The notes under the pieces were generated by a model. The model was given only the letters and a program-made list of their open reading frames with translations. It ran no database searches and was not told where the DNA came from. A DNA stretch of 38,727 nucleotides, taken from contig UQZC01000001.1 of assembly GCA_900545505.1 (NCBI GenBank), positions 1-38,727 of the forward strand. Reading direction: 5' to 3'. The position numbers and the translations under genes were made by a program. This document shows positions 13,276 to 21,728 of the stretch, piece after piece. Each line of letters opens with the position of its first letter. Position 1 is the stretch's first letter. Source of the DNA: an uncultured Collinsella sp. (lineage in GTDB: Bacteria > Actinomycetota > Coriobacteriia > Coriobacteriales > Coriobacteriaceae).

Positions 13276-13815
13276 CTACTCGGCAGCAGCCTCAGTCTCG
13301 ACCTCGGCGGTCTCGGCCTCGGCGACCTCAGCGGCCTCCTCGACCTCAGCCTCGGCAGCGAGCTCCTCGGCGGTAACGCCGACGAGAACGACAACCTCGG
13401 CCTTGATCTCGCGGTACAGCGAGATGGCAACGGTGTGGGCACCGGCAACCTTGATGGGCTTACCGAGCTCGACGCGCTTGCGGTCGATGTCCATACCGAG
13501 CTGAGCCTTGATGGCGTCAGCGACCATAGCGGCGGTAACGGAGCCAAAGAGGATGCCCTCGTCGCCGACCTTGACGTCAACGGTGACCGTCTTGCCCTCG
13601 AAGGCAGCCTTGGTCTCGTTGGCGGTAGCCAGACGGACGGCCTCGCGCTTGGCGATGTTGTTGCGACGCTCGTCAAGCTGCTTGAGGTTGCCCTTGGTGG
13701 CGGCAACAGCGAGCTTCTTGGGGAACAGGAAGTTCTCAGCGTAACCCTGAGCGACCTCTACGACGTCACCCTCGCCGCCCTTGCCCTTGATCTCATCGAG
13801 AAGAATAACCTTCAT
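13276..13815 (-). CDS. rplI: 50S ribosomal protein L9
   Basis: A 179-aa large-subunit protein binding 23S rRNA. The N-terminal domain MKVILLDEIKGKGGEGDVVEVAQGY and NFLFPKKLA match L9, followed by the connecting helix and C-terminal domain. It is about 30 residues longer than the usual 150 because of a Glu/Ala-rich acidic tail (from about residue 150). Such tails occur in some actinobacterial ribosomal proteins; the function here is unknown. It is the last gene of the operon. Confidence 0.97.
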   Translation of the reverse strand: MKVILLDEIKGKGGEGDVVEVAQGYAENFLFPKKLAVAATKGNLKQLDERRNNIAKREAVRLATANETKAAFEGKTVTVDVKVGDEGILFGSVTAAMVADAIKAQLGMDIDRKRVELGKPIKVAGAHTVAISLYREIKAEVVVLVGVTAEELAAEAEVEEAAEVAEAETAEVETEAAAE

Positions 13816-13830
13816 GATGCGTCTCCCTTC

Positions 13831-14097
13831 TTAGCCGCGGTCGCGGTTGCCACGAGAGGAAACCACGGGGACGGTGTACGGCAGGAGAGCCATCTCGCGG
13901 GCGCGCTTGATGGCGTTGGCGATGTCATGCTGATGCTGCGTGCAAGCGCCAGTGACGCGACGGGGCTTGATCTTGCCACGGTCGGTCATGTACTTACGGA
14001 GAAGCTGAGTGTCCTTATAGTCGATGAACTCAGTGTTCTCCTTGCAGAACTGGCAGTACTTACGACGCGGCTGACGTGCAGAAAAATCATTAGCCAT
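13831..14097 (-). CDS. rpsR: 30S ribosomal protein S18
   Basis: An 88-aa small-subunit protein partnering S6. YCQFCKENTEFIDYKD and RGKIKPRRVTGAC are diagnostic, and the CXXC of the zinc-binding form is retained. ATG at 14097 with AAAGG upstream is chosen; the longer reading from 14148 adds non-family sequence. The gene lies 15 bp before rplI. Confidence 0.97.
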   Translation of the reverse strand: MANDFSARQPRRKYCQFCKENTEFIDYKDTQLLRKYMTDRGKIKPRRVTGACTQHQHDIANAIKRAREMALLPYTVPVVSSRGNRDRG

Positions 14098-14169
14098 GTC
14101 AAAATACCTTTCATTTGGCAACTTCGGCGAACCGAAGCCGCCTCTCACTCAAAAATAGGTGAACAACCC

Positions 14170-14622
14170 TTAGAACGGGATGTCCTCATCGTAGACGTCG
14201 ACCGCGGGCGGCGTAGCCACCGGCGCGGCAGGACGTGCTGCGGGCGCGGGAGCTGCGGGGGCGTAACCGCCCTGATCGTAGCCACCCTGGCCACCACGGG
14301 AGCTCATAAACTCGATCTCATCGACGATGACCTCAAGCTTGCTCCGGCGCTGGCCGTCGCGCTCCCAAGAGCTGTAGCGCAGCTTGCCCTCGATCGCGAC
14401 CTTGTTTCCCTTTGCCAGGAAACGGCTCACGGCCTCGGCGCGGGTGCCGAACATGGTGCAGTCGACAAAGTTGGGATAGTCCTCCCACTCGCCAGTCTGC
14501 GCGTTGCGGCGACGATCGTTCACGGCAACGCCAAAGGACAGAACCTGGGTTCCGCCGGCGGTGGCGCGCAGCTCGGGATCGCGGGTGAGGTTACCGGTGA
14601 TGTTCACTCGATTGATGCTCAT
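14170..14622 (-). CDS. ssb: Single-stranded DNA-binding protein
   Basis: A 150-aa protein. The OB fold begins MSINRVNITGNLTRDPEL, with the typical WEDYPNFVDCTMFG stretch. A Gly/Gln then Ala/Pro-rich linker leads to the acidic DEDIPF tip that recruits replication and repair partners. Placed between rpsF and rpsR as in most bacteria with this operon. Confidence 0.97.
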   Translation of the reverse strand: MSINRVNITGNLTRDPELRATAGGTQVLSFGVAVNDRRRNAQTGEWEDYPNFVDCTMFGTRAEAVSRFLAKGNKVAIEGKLRYSSWERDGQRRSKLEVIVDEIEFMSSRGGQGGYDQGGYAPAAPAPAARPAAPVATPPAVDVYDEDIPF

Positions 14623-14670
14623 AACTCACTACTTCCTCTTGGGGCACAAGCCCAGTCCAAAACGACAGTC

Positions 14671-14964
14671 TTACTCCTGGTCGTCGCGACGGACGATCAT
14701 GTGGCGGACCACAGCGTCGGTGATGCGCAGGACGCGATCAAGCTCGGCGATCTGGGTAGGATCTGCGTGGAAGTTGATGAGGGTGTAGTCACCATCGGTG
14801 AGGTCGTTGATCTCGTAGGCGAGCTTGCGCTTGCCCCACTCGTCAACGGAGTCGACCTTGCCAGCGCCCTCAGCGATCGTGGTATCGATACGCTTCATAA
14901 CAGCGAGACGAGTCTCGGGGTCGAGCGACGGGTCAACAAAGAACAGCAGTTCATAAGCCTTCAT
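14671..14964 (-). CDS. rpsF: 30S ribosomal protein S6
   Basis: A 97-aa protein that binds S18 in the 30S platform. MKAYELLFFVDPSLDPETR and GKRKLAYEINDLTDGDYTLINFHA match S6. The ATG at 14964 has an excellent AGGAGGTGACAAT site; seven residues in the longer reading are discarded. First gene of the operon. Confidence 0.96.
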   Translation of the reverse strand: MKAYELLFFVDPSLDPETRLAVMKRIDTTIAEGAGKVDSVDEWGKRKLAYEINDLTDGDYTLINFHADPTQIAELDRVLRITDAVVRHMIVRRDDQE

Positions 14965-14990
14965 ATTGTCACCTCCTCTGGGCAAATGTG

Positions 14991-15019
14991 GCTTCAGGTC
15001 GTGAAGGTGCGCCTGAAGC
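14991..15019 (-). promoter_or_regulatory. Hairpin in the rpsF leader
   Basis: GCTTCAGG / CCTGAAGC, a perfect 8-bp stem with a 13-nt loop, lies 27-55 nt upstream of the rpsF start. S6:S18 feedback leaders are known upstream of rpsF in many bacteria, but I cannot confirm the conserved bulged CCG here, so the regulatory assignment is tentative. Confidence 0.4.
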
Positions 15020-15424
15020 AGGAAAAGACTTGGTAATAATATCTTTCAACCTCCTAGGCTGCAAGAATATGCAGCTACAACCTCATGACCTCCACATATG
15101 CCCATACTCGCACGACGTTTCATGCGCATTCCAACCAAATGCTGACCAAAAGCTTGACGGATCTGTGGACAAGATACGGTGCCGTGAGGACAAGCTGAGC
15201 CAAGTCGCAGGTCAACGGGCGCATGGTTGTGGTCGCAAAATGCATACCAGTGGCCCACAGCACCACCCAAAGATTTTTAAATTCATTGCCAAATCGCTTA
15301 TAAATACCCCTTTTGAACAATTGAGTTGATCAACTACGCTGGTCGGAAGCCGTTTTTTGGCATCTCAAACCCCGCTGCAACGCCAAACGCGGCCAAGCGT
15401 TTTAAAAAATGCCAACTTTTCTGT
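15020..15424. other. Gene-free region upstream of rpsF
   Basis: No convincing gene. It includes a small GCTGCA/TGCAGC hairpin near 15058-15075 and an AT-rich stretch around 15270-15315 that probably holds the promoter of the rpsF operon, although no clear -35/-10 pair could be chosen. Confidence 0.4.
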
Positions 15425-15452
15425 TTGCACTTTGCGATTCCTCGTGTATACT
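15425..15452 (+). promoter_or_regulatory. Promoter of the tRNA-Ser pair
   Basis: TTGCAC and TATACT are separated by 16 bp, with the tRNA starting 17 bp after the -10. A near-consensus housekeeping promoter. Confidence 0.7.
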
Positions 15453-15468
15453 GACTTTCGCATTTAAC

Positions 15469-15559
15469 GGAGAGTTGTCCGAGTGGCCGAAGGAGCACGA
15501 TTGGAAATCGTGTAGGCGTCAAAAGCGTCTCCAGGGTTCAAATCCCTGACTCTCCGCCA
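15469..15559 (+). tRNA. tRNA-Ser (GGA)
   Basis: A 91-nt tRNA with a long variable arm, as expected for serine. Acceptor GGAGAGT pairs with ACTCTCC, and the anticodon loop TTGGAAA gives GGA at 15503-15505. CCA is encoded. Confidence 0.95.
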
Positions 15560-15567
15560 GTTAATTC

Positions 15568-15598
15568 CAAAGCAGGCCTTCGAGCCTGCTTTGTTTTT
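15568..15598 (+). terminator. Terminator after tRNA-Ser (GGA)
   Basis: AAAGCAGGC / GCCTGCTTT with a 6-nt loop, followed by GTTTTT. Confidence 0.85.
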
Positions 15599-15607
15599 AC
15601 CCCACGC

Positions 15608-15698
15608 GGAGGGGTGGCAGAGTGGTTGAATGCGGCGGTCTCGAAAACCGTTTGGCCTGTATAAGGTCACGAGGGTTCGAATCCCTCCTCCTCCGCCA
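15608..15698 (+). tRNA. tRNA-Ser (CGA)
   Basis: A 91-nt serine tRNA with a long variable arm. Acceptor GGAGGGG pairs with CTCCTCC (one wobble), the anticodon loop CTCGAAA gives CGA at 15642-15644, and CCA is encoded. Confidence 0.95.
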
Positions 15699-15710
15699 TT
15701 AGATGGTATG

Positions 15711-15740
15711 AGCCCCAGCAATGGGGCTTTTTTCTTTTTG
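15711..15740 (+). terminator. Terminator after tRNA-Ser (CGA)
   Basis: AGCCCC / GGGGCT stem with a 6-nt loop, followed by TTTTTCTTTTT. Confidence 0.88.
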
Positions 15741-15760
15741 GGCACATTTCAATTTCGCGC

Positions 15761-15780
15761 AGGAGGAGGGATTCGAACCC
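15761..15780 (-). repeat. Inverted 20-bp copy of the tRNA-Ser 3' end
   Basis: AGGAGGAGGGATTCGAACCC is the exact reverse complement of the T-arm and part of the acceptor 3' strand of tRNA-Ser (CGA), about 60 bp away. It may be a relic of a tRNA-targeted integration or of a lost tRNA gene. The inverted orientation excludes a simple attL/attR pair. Confidence 0.6.
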
Positions 15781-15793
15781 GCCCCTCACCAAA

Positions 15794-15859
15794 AACATGT
15801 ACGTCACCCTCCAAAACCGACAATTTTCGACATCTTTGGAGGCTGACGTACACGTTTGG
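15794..15859 (-). repeat. Palindromic element, copy 1
   Basis: Arms GTACGTCACCCTCCAAA and TTTGGAGGCTGACGTAC pair with one mismatch around a 19-nt centre. Read as reverse complement, the whole element matches copy 2 at 16992-17061, so the two copies are inverted around the endonuclease gene. REP/MITE-like. Confidence 0.75.
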
Positions 15860-15880
15860 ATCGGGCTCGTGGGAGCGACG

Positions 15881-16887
15881 CTACTCGATAAGCGTCTCTT
15901 CGCCTTGTACGCTCTTCCAGTTGCGGATAAGTGCCTTGCGCAGTTCATTTTGCTTTCGTTGGTACTCGGTATCGGTGCATCGAGGCATGCCGAGTGCTTC
16001 GCGAATGTTGTTCATGGCGCGGTGAAAGGCAAGCTGACTGCCGAACTGAGCCGAAGTGAGCGTAACGATTCGATATCCCATTTGGGCGAGAACGGCCTCT
16101 CGTTCCGCATCTGCTCCCTTGCGCTCGAACTCATCGTGAAAGCCGCCCTTATATTCAATACCGAGCTCCCTGCGCTTATAGGTAACGAGCGTGTCGATTT
16201 TGAGCGTTCGAGCTTTGGCGCAGTGCCAAAGACGTTGAGGGATTTCAAGCGGTTTGTTGAGCTCGATGCCTCGAATGCCAACACCGCCTTCGCTTGTTGG
16301 GAGCGAGAGGGCGATTGCCGAAGCGGTCTCCATAGGCGAGGCAGAATGGTCGTAGATATGTCTGAGTGCGAGTCGCGCGCGTGTGGCACCGGGTTTGCCG
16401 GGGTGCATATCGAGCAGCTCGGTAATTTGTTCCTTGGACGCGGTGGCTGGTTGCTCGGTATAAGGGTCGGCGGGATTGAGCCCCATGCGATAATCGCCGC
16501 AAACTTCATAGCCGTATTCGAGGTATTCGATCCTATCCATCCACTCGGCAGCGAGCACGAAGGTGAAGGCTTCGTCGGTGATGAAGATTCCGGGCGTCAA
16601 CTCGTCAATATGCTCGTAGGGAAGATTTGTCCAAGAATGTGGCAGATGACGCCTTTGGTTCGAATTCGCTCGAATTCGAATACAACCGAGATGTCGATAG
16701 TCTTGAGCATATCGGGCGGAATGCCGCAGTCGGTAAGGGCCTGTCGTATGCGCGCAACGCGTTGCTGGGTGGAGATGCCTCGTGCGCCTATCTGGTAGTC
16801 GCGTTGTGCGAGAGGCTGCACCAAATTCTGAGGTGCATGATGAACGAGCCGTGCGGTTTTATGCGAAATGAGAACAGGGGTATCCAT
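15881..16887 (-). pseudogene. DUF559/Vsr-like endonuclease-domain protein, frameshifted
   Basis: Two overlapping frames together give one protein of about 335 aa. The first part (16887 to about 16640, MDTPVLISHKTARL) has an AGAGG site and reads to ICH. After one missing base the second frame continues SWTNLPYEHIDELTPGIFITDEAFTFVLAAEWM through to 15881. The C-terminal region (DTLVTYKRRELGIEYKGGFH, then RKGADAEREAVLAQMGYRIVTLT) resembles the DUF559/very-short-patch-repair nuclease fold with its D, E and R positions. The N-terminal part resembles AbiEi-like winged-helix proteins common in coriobacteria. The shift could be a real inactivating deletion or a sequencing error. Flanked by inverted palindromes, suggesting a small mobile cassette. 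Confidence 0.75.
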
Positions 16888-16991
16888 TGATGACCTCTCG
16901 CTTTGAGCCGATACCCAACTCTTATGTCCGTTGAAGTGGGGAAATATACTGGATGTGAGTAAATCGACTCATGCATGCCGCGCATGATATG

Positions 16992-17061
16992 CAAACGCGT
17001 ACGTCACCCTCCAAAGATGCCGAAAAATGTCGTTTTTGGGGGCTGACGTACACGTTTTGGA
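16992..17061 (+). repeat. Palindromic element, copy 2
   Basis: GTACGTCACCCTCCAAA pairs with TTTGGGGGCTGACGTAC around a 19-nt centre. The central bases match the reverse complement of copy 1 at about 16 of 19 positions. Lies just upstream of the frameshifted endonuclease gene. Confidence 0.75.
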
Positions 17062-17191
17062 CCCCCGGCATTCCAACAACGCCACGCCCGCATCCAGTCC
17101 CGACCGTTTGCCGAGCAATAGGGTCGCAATCGGCGCCGAACATGTACTATGTACGGGCATTGTCAAAATCCGTAACCCAAAGGACCCCATC

Positions 17192-17881
17192 TTGCCCGTC
17201 GTCGCCGCCATAACCATTACCTCACATGCCTCGGATGCCATGGTCGCTATTCCGTTTTGGCTCGAGATGTTCGCTGTTGTCGCTGCATCGATCTCGGGCG
17301 TGCTGGTTGCGCGCGAGCATAAGCTCGACCTGGTGGGTGCAGTTGCGCTCGCCGTGGTCTGCGGACTGGGCGGCGGTCTTTTACGCGATATGACGCTGCA
17401 GGTAGGCAACGTCTACATCCTCAACCAGCCGATGGCGCTCCCGCTTTCCATTGCCACGGCAGCCATCATCTATATCTTCCCGGCTATCGTCGACAAGCCC
17501 GAAAAACTCATCCCCTTGCTCGACATCATCTCGGTCGGCATCTATGCGGCAACCGGCGCAGACAAGGCGCTGGTCTACGGCTTTGCGCCGGCGGTGTGCA
17601 TCATGATGGGCTTTTTTACCGCGGTGGGCGGCGGCATGCTGCGCGACGGCTTTATGGGCGTGGTTCCGGGCATTTTCCAACGTACTAACTTTTATGCCAT
17701 CGCCGCCATCGCCGGATCGACAAGCTATGTGTGTCTCGTTATGAGCGGCATCATGAGCAATGTCGCCGCGCTGGTCGTATGCGTTGTCGTGACCATGGGT
17801 CTGCGCTGGCTCTCGCTGCGCTTTGACATCAAAAGCCCCACCGAAGAAGATATCGCGCGCTTTTTGCACCGTAAAAAGTAG
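17192..17881 (+). CDS. TRIC/UPF0126 family membrane protein, putative cation channel
   Basis: A 229-aa integral membrane protein with about seven membrane segments. It has two internal UPF0126 repeats, each with a conserved glycine-rich motif ending in LRD (GLGGGLLRDM and AVGGGMLRDGF). Bacterial members are homologous to the trimeric intracellular cation channels, and potassium permeation has been shown for some. I chose the TTG at 17192 because AAAGGA lies seven bases upstream; an ATG at 17240 is possible. The longer open frame upstream runs through palindrome copy 2 and is unlikely. Monocistronic, divergent from the endonuclease gene. Confidence 0.88.
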   Translation: MPVVAAITITSHASDAMVAIPFWLEMFAVVAASISGVLVAREHKLDLVGAVALAVVCGLGGGLLRDMTLQVGNVYILNQPMALPLSIATAAIIYIFPAIVDKPEKLIPLLDIISVGIYAATGADKALVYGFAPAVCIMMGFFTAVGGGMLRDGFMGVVPGIFQRTNFYAIAAIAGSTSYVCLVMSGIMSNVAALVVCVVVTMGLRWLSLRFDIKSPTEEDIARFLHRKK

Positions 17882-17987
17882 ACAGCACGGCACGACCCTT
17901 CGAAATGCAACCGAGAGGTTCTTTTAGAGCGCCCACGCGTTGGGTACCCTGTTAGGTATATGCCGAGTATCTAACAAAGGATTCACT

Positions 17988-19133
17988 ATGCCCTGCAATC
18001 AATTCCCGTCGAGCCAGCGCCGTAAAGCGTGGGGCCGCATCACCATCCTATTCGCGCTCATCGCGCTGGCGATCACCGTGCTTCCCACGGCGTCGTTCGC
18101 CGGCACGGACACCGCAGGCAATGTACTTGCGACCGACAATGACGCCAATCCGTCCGGCGTCGATGGTGACCTGTACTGGGCCGGCCAGGCCCTCAACTTG
18201 GACGATGCCTCCATCGGCCGCGATATTATCGCGGCGGGCGAGAGCCTATCGATTCGCGACTGCACCGTAGGCGGCGCCATTCGCCTGGCGGCGCGCACCA
18301 TCGACATCGCCAAGACCACGGTTGATGGCAGCGTCACGGTGGCCGGCCAGCACGTTGTGCTCAACACCGGTAGCACCGCCAACTGTTTCTATGCGATGGG
18401 CGAGACGGTTGCCCTGCGCGGCTCCGCCAGGTCGGCAGCGCTTGCGGGCGACACGGTAACCATCGATGGCACCGTCGATGGCGATGTCGAGGTTTGGGCC
18501 GACAAGCTCATCCTGGGCAAGAACGCCCACATCACCGGCACCGTGAACGCGCACGTCTCCGAGGACCCCGAGCGCGCCGCGGGAGCCGAGGTCGGCGCGC
18601 TCAAGATCGACCGCACCGAAAACGAGGATACTTCCACCGTTAACGATGTCATCGGCGGCACCGTCGCCGCGGCGCTTTCCACCTGCTTTGTCGCCCTGCT
18701 ACTCGAGCTCGTCTTTCCGCGCGCGACCGCCAGCGCCGCCGGCATGCTCCACCAGCGCCCCACGCCCCTGTGGGTGAGCGGTCTTCTGGGCACGATTGCT
18801 ATCGTCCCCGCCGTCCCACTGCTGATTATCTCCATCGCTGGTCTATCGCTTGCCGGAGCCCTCATGTGCGGCGTTATCGGCATCGCATTGGTGTCGAACG
18901 CCTTTGCGGGGTGCGCGATCGCCCGCATGGTCGGACACAGCCAAAACCGCTACGCCATGGCAGCCGTGGGTGGCAGCGCCGCAGGCGCCCTCACAGGGCT
19001 TCCCCTCGTAGGCGGCTTCATCAGCGGTGTGGCCTTTGTCTTTATGCTCGGCTACATCATCCAGATCATCTGGCGCAACGCCCGTCTCAAGCCGCAGCAG
19101 CCGACTAACACGCCGGGACTCCCCACCGCTTAG
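17988..19133 (+). CDS. Exported bactofilin-like (polymer-forming) protein with C-terminal membrane segments
   Basis: A 381-aa protein. Residues 1-40 form a signal peptide (basic start, ITILFALIALAITVL, cleavage near ASFAG). Residues about 55-210 consist of short repeated beta-strand units (SIGRDIIAAGESLSI, TVDGSVTVAGQHVVL, TIDGTVDGDVEVWAD), a right-handed beta-helix typical of polymer-forming cytoskeletal proteins. Residues about 235-365 hold four hydrophobic segments. The fold is therefore outside the membrane and anchored, unlike classical cytoplasmic bactofilins. ATG at 17988 has AAAGGA upstream. The role is probably in envelope organisation; this is inferred. Confidence 0.82.
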   Translation: MPCNQFPSSQRRKAWGRITILFALIALAITVLPTASFAGTDTAGNVLATDNDANPSGVDGDLYWAGQALNLDDASIGRDIIAAGESLSIRDCTVGGAIRLAARTIDIAKTTVDGSVTVAGQHVVLNTGSTANCFYAMGETVALRGSARSAALAGDTVTIDGTVDGDVEVWADKLILGKNAHITGTVNAHVSEDPERAAGAEVGALKIDRTENEDTSTVNDVIGGTVAAALSTCFVALLLELVFPRATASAAGMLHQRPTPLWVSGLLGTIAIVPAVPLLIISIAGLSLAGALMCGVIGIALVSNAFAGCAIARMVGHSQNRYAMAAVGGSAAGALTGLPLVGGFISGVAFVFMLGYIIQIIWRNARLKPQQPTNTPGLPTA

Positions 19134-19142
19134 CAGCTAACT

Positions 19143-19171
19143 GCCACAAAGATGCCAAGCACCTTTGTGGC
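19143..19171 (+). terminator. Hairpin after the bactofilin-like gene
   Basis: GCCACAAAG / CTTTGTGGC, a perfect 9-bp stem with an 11-nt loop, 9 bp past the stop. No U-run, so terminator strength is uncertain. Confidence 0.55.
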
Positions 19172-19198
19172 GGCGCAAACGAACCTGCCCCCTGAACC

Positions 19199-19236
19199 AA
19201 AAAGGGCGCCGACCATCGCGGTCGACGCCCTTTCTT
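19199..19236 (-). terminator. Terminator of typA
   Basis: On the minus strand AAGGGCGTCGAC pairs with GTCGGCGCCCTT (one wobble), followed by TTTGG. Located about 25 bp past the typA stop. Confidence 0.85.
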
Positions 19237-19260
19237 GTTAGACGCTATAAAGCCCAGCGC

Positions 19261-21099
19261 TTATTTGTTGACCTGGCCGGCGCGGACGGCAGCCTTCTTG
19301 CGGTCGGTGGCGTTGAGCAGACGCTTGCGTAGGCGGATGTTCTTGGGAGTGATCTCGACCAGCTCGTCGTCGGCGATGTACTCCAGCGCCTCCTCCAGCG
19401 AGAAGGTGCGGGGCGGCACCAGCTGGACGGAGATATCGGAGGTCGAGGAACGCTGGTTGCCCAGGTTCTTGGTACGGGCGATGTTGACGACCATGTCGCC
19501 AGCCTTGCTGCGCTCGCCCACGATCATGCCCTCGTAGCACTCGGTGCCCGGCTCAACAAACAGCTGGCCGCGCTCCTGCAGCGTACCCAGAGCGTAGGCA
19601 ACGGCCTTCTCGGTGGTCATGGAGATCATGGCGCCGTTCTGACGGTTGCCGATCTCGCCGGCGTAGGGACCATACTCCAGGAAGGTGTGGTAGAACACGC
19701 CCTCGCCGTGGGTGACATTCATGATGCGGTTCTTAAGACCCATGATGCCGCGGGTCGGGATCTTAAACTCGAGGTGCGTCACGATGCCCGAGGTGTCCAT
19801 ACTCGTCATGATGCCGCCGGAGGTACCGAAGACCTCAACGACCTTGCCCGAGTACTCGTCCGGGCACTCGACGACGGCCTGCTCGACAGGCTCCATCTTG
19901 TTGCCGTTCTCGTCCTTCTTAAACAGGACGCGGGGACGGCCGACCTGGAACTCAAAGCCCTCGCGGCGCATGGACTCCATCAGGACGGACAGGTGCAGGA
20001 TGCCGCGGCCCGAGACCTCGACGCCGCTCTTGTCCTCGAGCTCCTCGATCTTCATGGTCACGTTGTTCTCGGCCTCGTTGAACAGGCGCTCCTTGAGCTG
20101 ACGGGCGCCCACGATGTCGCCGTCGCGGCCGACGAGCGGGGAGGTCGAAGCCTCGAAGACGATGGACAGGGTCGGCGGGTCGATCTCGATGGGCTCGAGC
20201 TCGACGGGGTTCTCGGGATCGGTGTAGACATCGCCGATATCGGTGCGGTCGATGCCCACGACAGCGGCGATGTCGCCGGCGCCGACTTCCTGGCACTCGG
20301 TGCGGCCCAGGTAGTCGAAGGTAAAGAGCTGCTTGACGGTGGCGGTAGCGCTGGAGCCGTCGTTCTTGACAACCAGGATCTGGTCGCCCTGGTGGATGGT
20401 GCCGGAGTACACGCGGCCGATGCCGATACGACCAACGAAGTTGGAGTGGTCGATGGTCACGCACTGCATGGCCAGCGGGGCGTTCTCGTCAACCTCGGGC
20501 GCGGGCATGTCGTCGATGATCATATCGAGCAGCGGATACATGTCCATGTTGCCGTCGTTGGGATCAAGGCGGGCAAAGCCATTCATAGCGCTGGCGTAGA
20601 CCACGTGCTCCATGGCGAACTCAAGCTGGTCGTCGGTGGCGCCCAGGTCGGCCATAAGGTCCAGGCAGTCGTTGTAGGCCTTCTCGGGGTTAGCACCCGG
20701 ACGGTCAATCTTGTTGATGACGATCATGATCTTGAGGCCGGTGTCGATAGCGTGACGCAGCACGAAGCGGGTCTGGGGCATGGGGCCCTCAAAGGCGTCG
20801 ACCAGCAGCAGGGCGCCGTCGGCCATACGCAGCACGCGCTCGACCTCGCCGCCAAAGTCGGCGTGGCCCGGAGTGTCGATGACGTTGATCTTAACGTCCT
20901 TGTACTCGATAGAGATGTTCTTGGCGAGAATCGTAATGCCGCGCTCGCGCTCCTGGTCGTTAGAATCCAGGACGCGGTCCTCGACCTGCTGGTTGGCACG
21001 GAAGGCGTCCGTGGCACGCAGGAGCTTGTCGACCATCGTCGTCTTGCCGTGGTCGACGTGAGCGATGATGGCGATGTTCCTCAGATTGTCTACGCGCAT
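19261..21099 (-). CDS. typA: Ribosome-associated GTPase TypA/BipA
   Basis: A 612-aa translational GTPase related to EF-G that binds 70S ribosomes and acts in 50S assembly and stress responses. G1 AHVDHGKTT is at residues 13-21, switch I RERGITI, G3 DTPGHADFGGE, and G4 NKIDRPGA. The C-terminal TypA-specific region contains RQNGAMISM and the typical NIRLRKRLL end. Start ATG at 21099 has AGGGGA upstream. Full length, single gene with its own terminator. Confidence 0.97.
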   Translation of the reverse strand: MRVDNLRNIAIIAHVDHGKTTMVDKLLRATDAFRANQQVEDRVLDSNDQERERGITILAKNISIEYKDVKINVIDTPGHADFGGEVERVLRMADGALLLVDAFEGPMPQTRFVLRHAIDTGLKIMIVINKIDRPGANPEKAYNDCLDLMADLGATDDQLEFAMEHVVYASAMNGFARLDPNDGNMDMYPLLDMIIDDMPAPEVDENAPLAMQCVTIDHSNFVGRIGIGRVYSGTIHQGDQILVVKNDGSSATATVKQLFTFDYLGRTECQEVGAGDIAAVVGIDRTDIGDVYTDPENPVELEPIEIDPPTLSIVFEASTSPLVGRDGDIVGARQLKERLFNEAENNVTMKIEELEDKSGVEVSGRGILHLSVLMESMRREGFEFQVGRPRVLFKKDENGNKMEPVEQAVVECPDEYSGKVVEVFGTSGGIMTSMDTSGIVTHLEFKIPTRGIMGLKNRIMNVTHGEGVFYHTFLEYGPYAGEIGNRQNGAMISMTTEKAVAYALGTLQERGQLFVEPGTECYEGMIVGERSKAGDMVVNIARTKNLGNQRSSTSDISVQLVPPRTFSLEEALEYIADDELVEITPKNIRLRKRLLNATDRKKAAVRAGQVNK

Positions 21100-21216
21100 G
21101 TAGTTCCCCTATCTTCTATCTATATACAACCGGCACGCGTATGCGACCCGCCCAGCAACACAACGCTCAGCGGGAATATTGAGCCTTTTACCGAAAACTC
21201 GTTTATTTTAGCGATT

Positions 21217-21698
21217 TTAGATTAGAGGGGTTTCCTCACCTGCAGGTTCAGGGTCGCTCCACATAAAACCATCGCCGGCGCCCACACCCTCGTACAGTAC
21301 GTATGCCGAAAAGCCGCTCTCGAGCGTGGTTTCGAAGAAGCTCACGAGCAGGGCGTCATGGTAGGCGCCATCGCGCCCCACACCAACCGGGCGTCTCCGC
21401 CATCGATCTCGACACAACCGGTGTAGCCGATGGCGTAACGGGCGATGCGGCCCAGGCCCTCGTCCTTAAGGCCCATCTTGTGCTCGGAGATAAAGTTGGT
21501 GGCCGCCTCCAGGCACGCCTCTTCGCCGTCCTCGTCGAGCGCCGCCAGATATCGGTTGGAAGCAGCGTCCTCGATTGCCACGACCACGCCCGGGTTCTCG
21601 CCCGCGGCCAGGTCGTCCAAGAAGGCGCCGATCAGATCGCACACCATGGCGTCGAGCTCGGCGGAGACGTTACCGGCGTCCTGCATATCCTGTGCCAT
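21217..21698 (-). pseudogene. Conserved hypothetical protein, frameshifted
   Basis: The upstream frame (MAQDMQDAGNVSAELDAM...) runs to GCVEIDGGDARLV. The downstream frame continues VGRDGAYHDALLVSFFETTLESGFSAYVLYEGVGAGDG to a stop at 21217. The switch lies near 21385-21395 in a GT-rich stretch, consistent with loss of one or four bases. The joined product would be about 160 aa, acidic, without membrane segments or motifs I can name. It is transcribed away from the DUF151 gene. It may be a true pseudogene or an assembly error. Confidence 0.65.
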
Positions 21699-21728
21699 CT
21701 TTAGACCTTCCCATCGAGTCCGGCGTCG

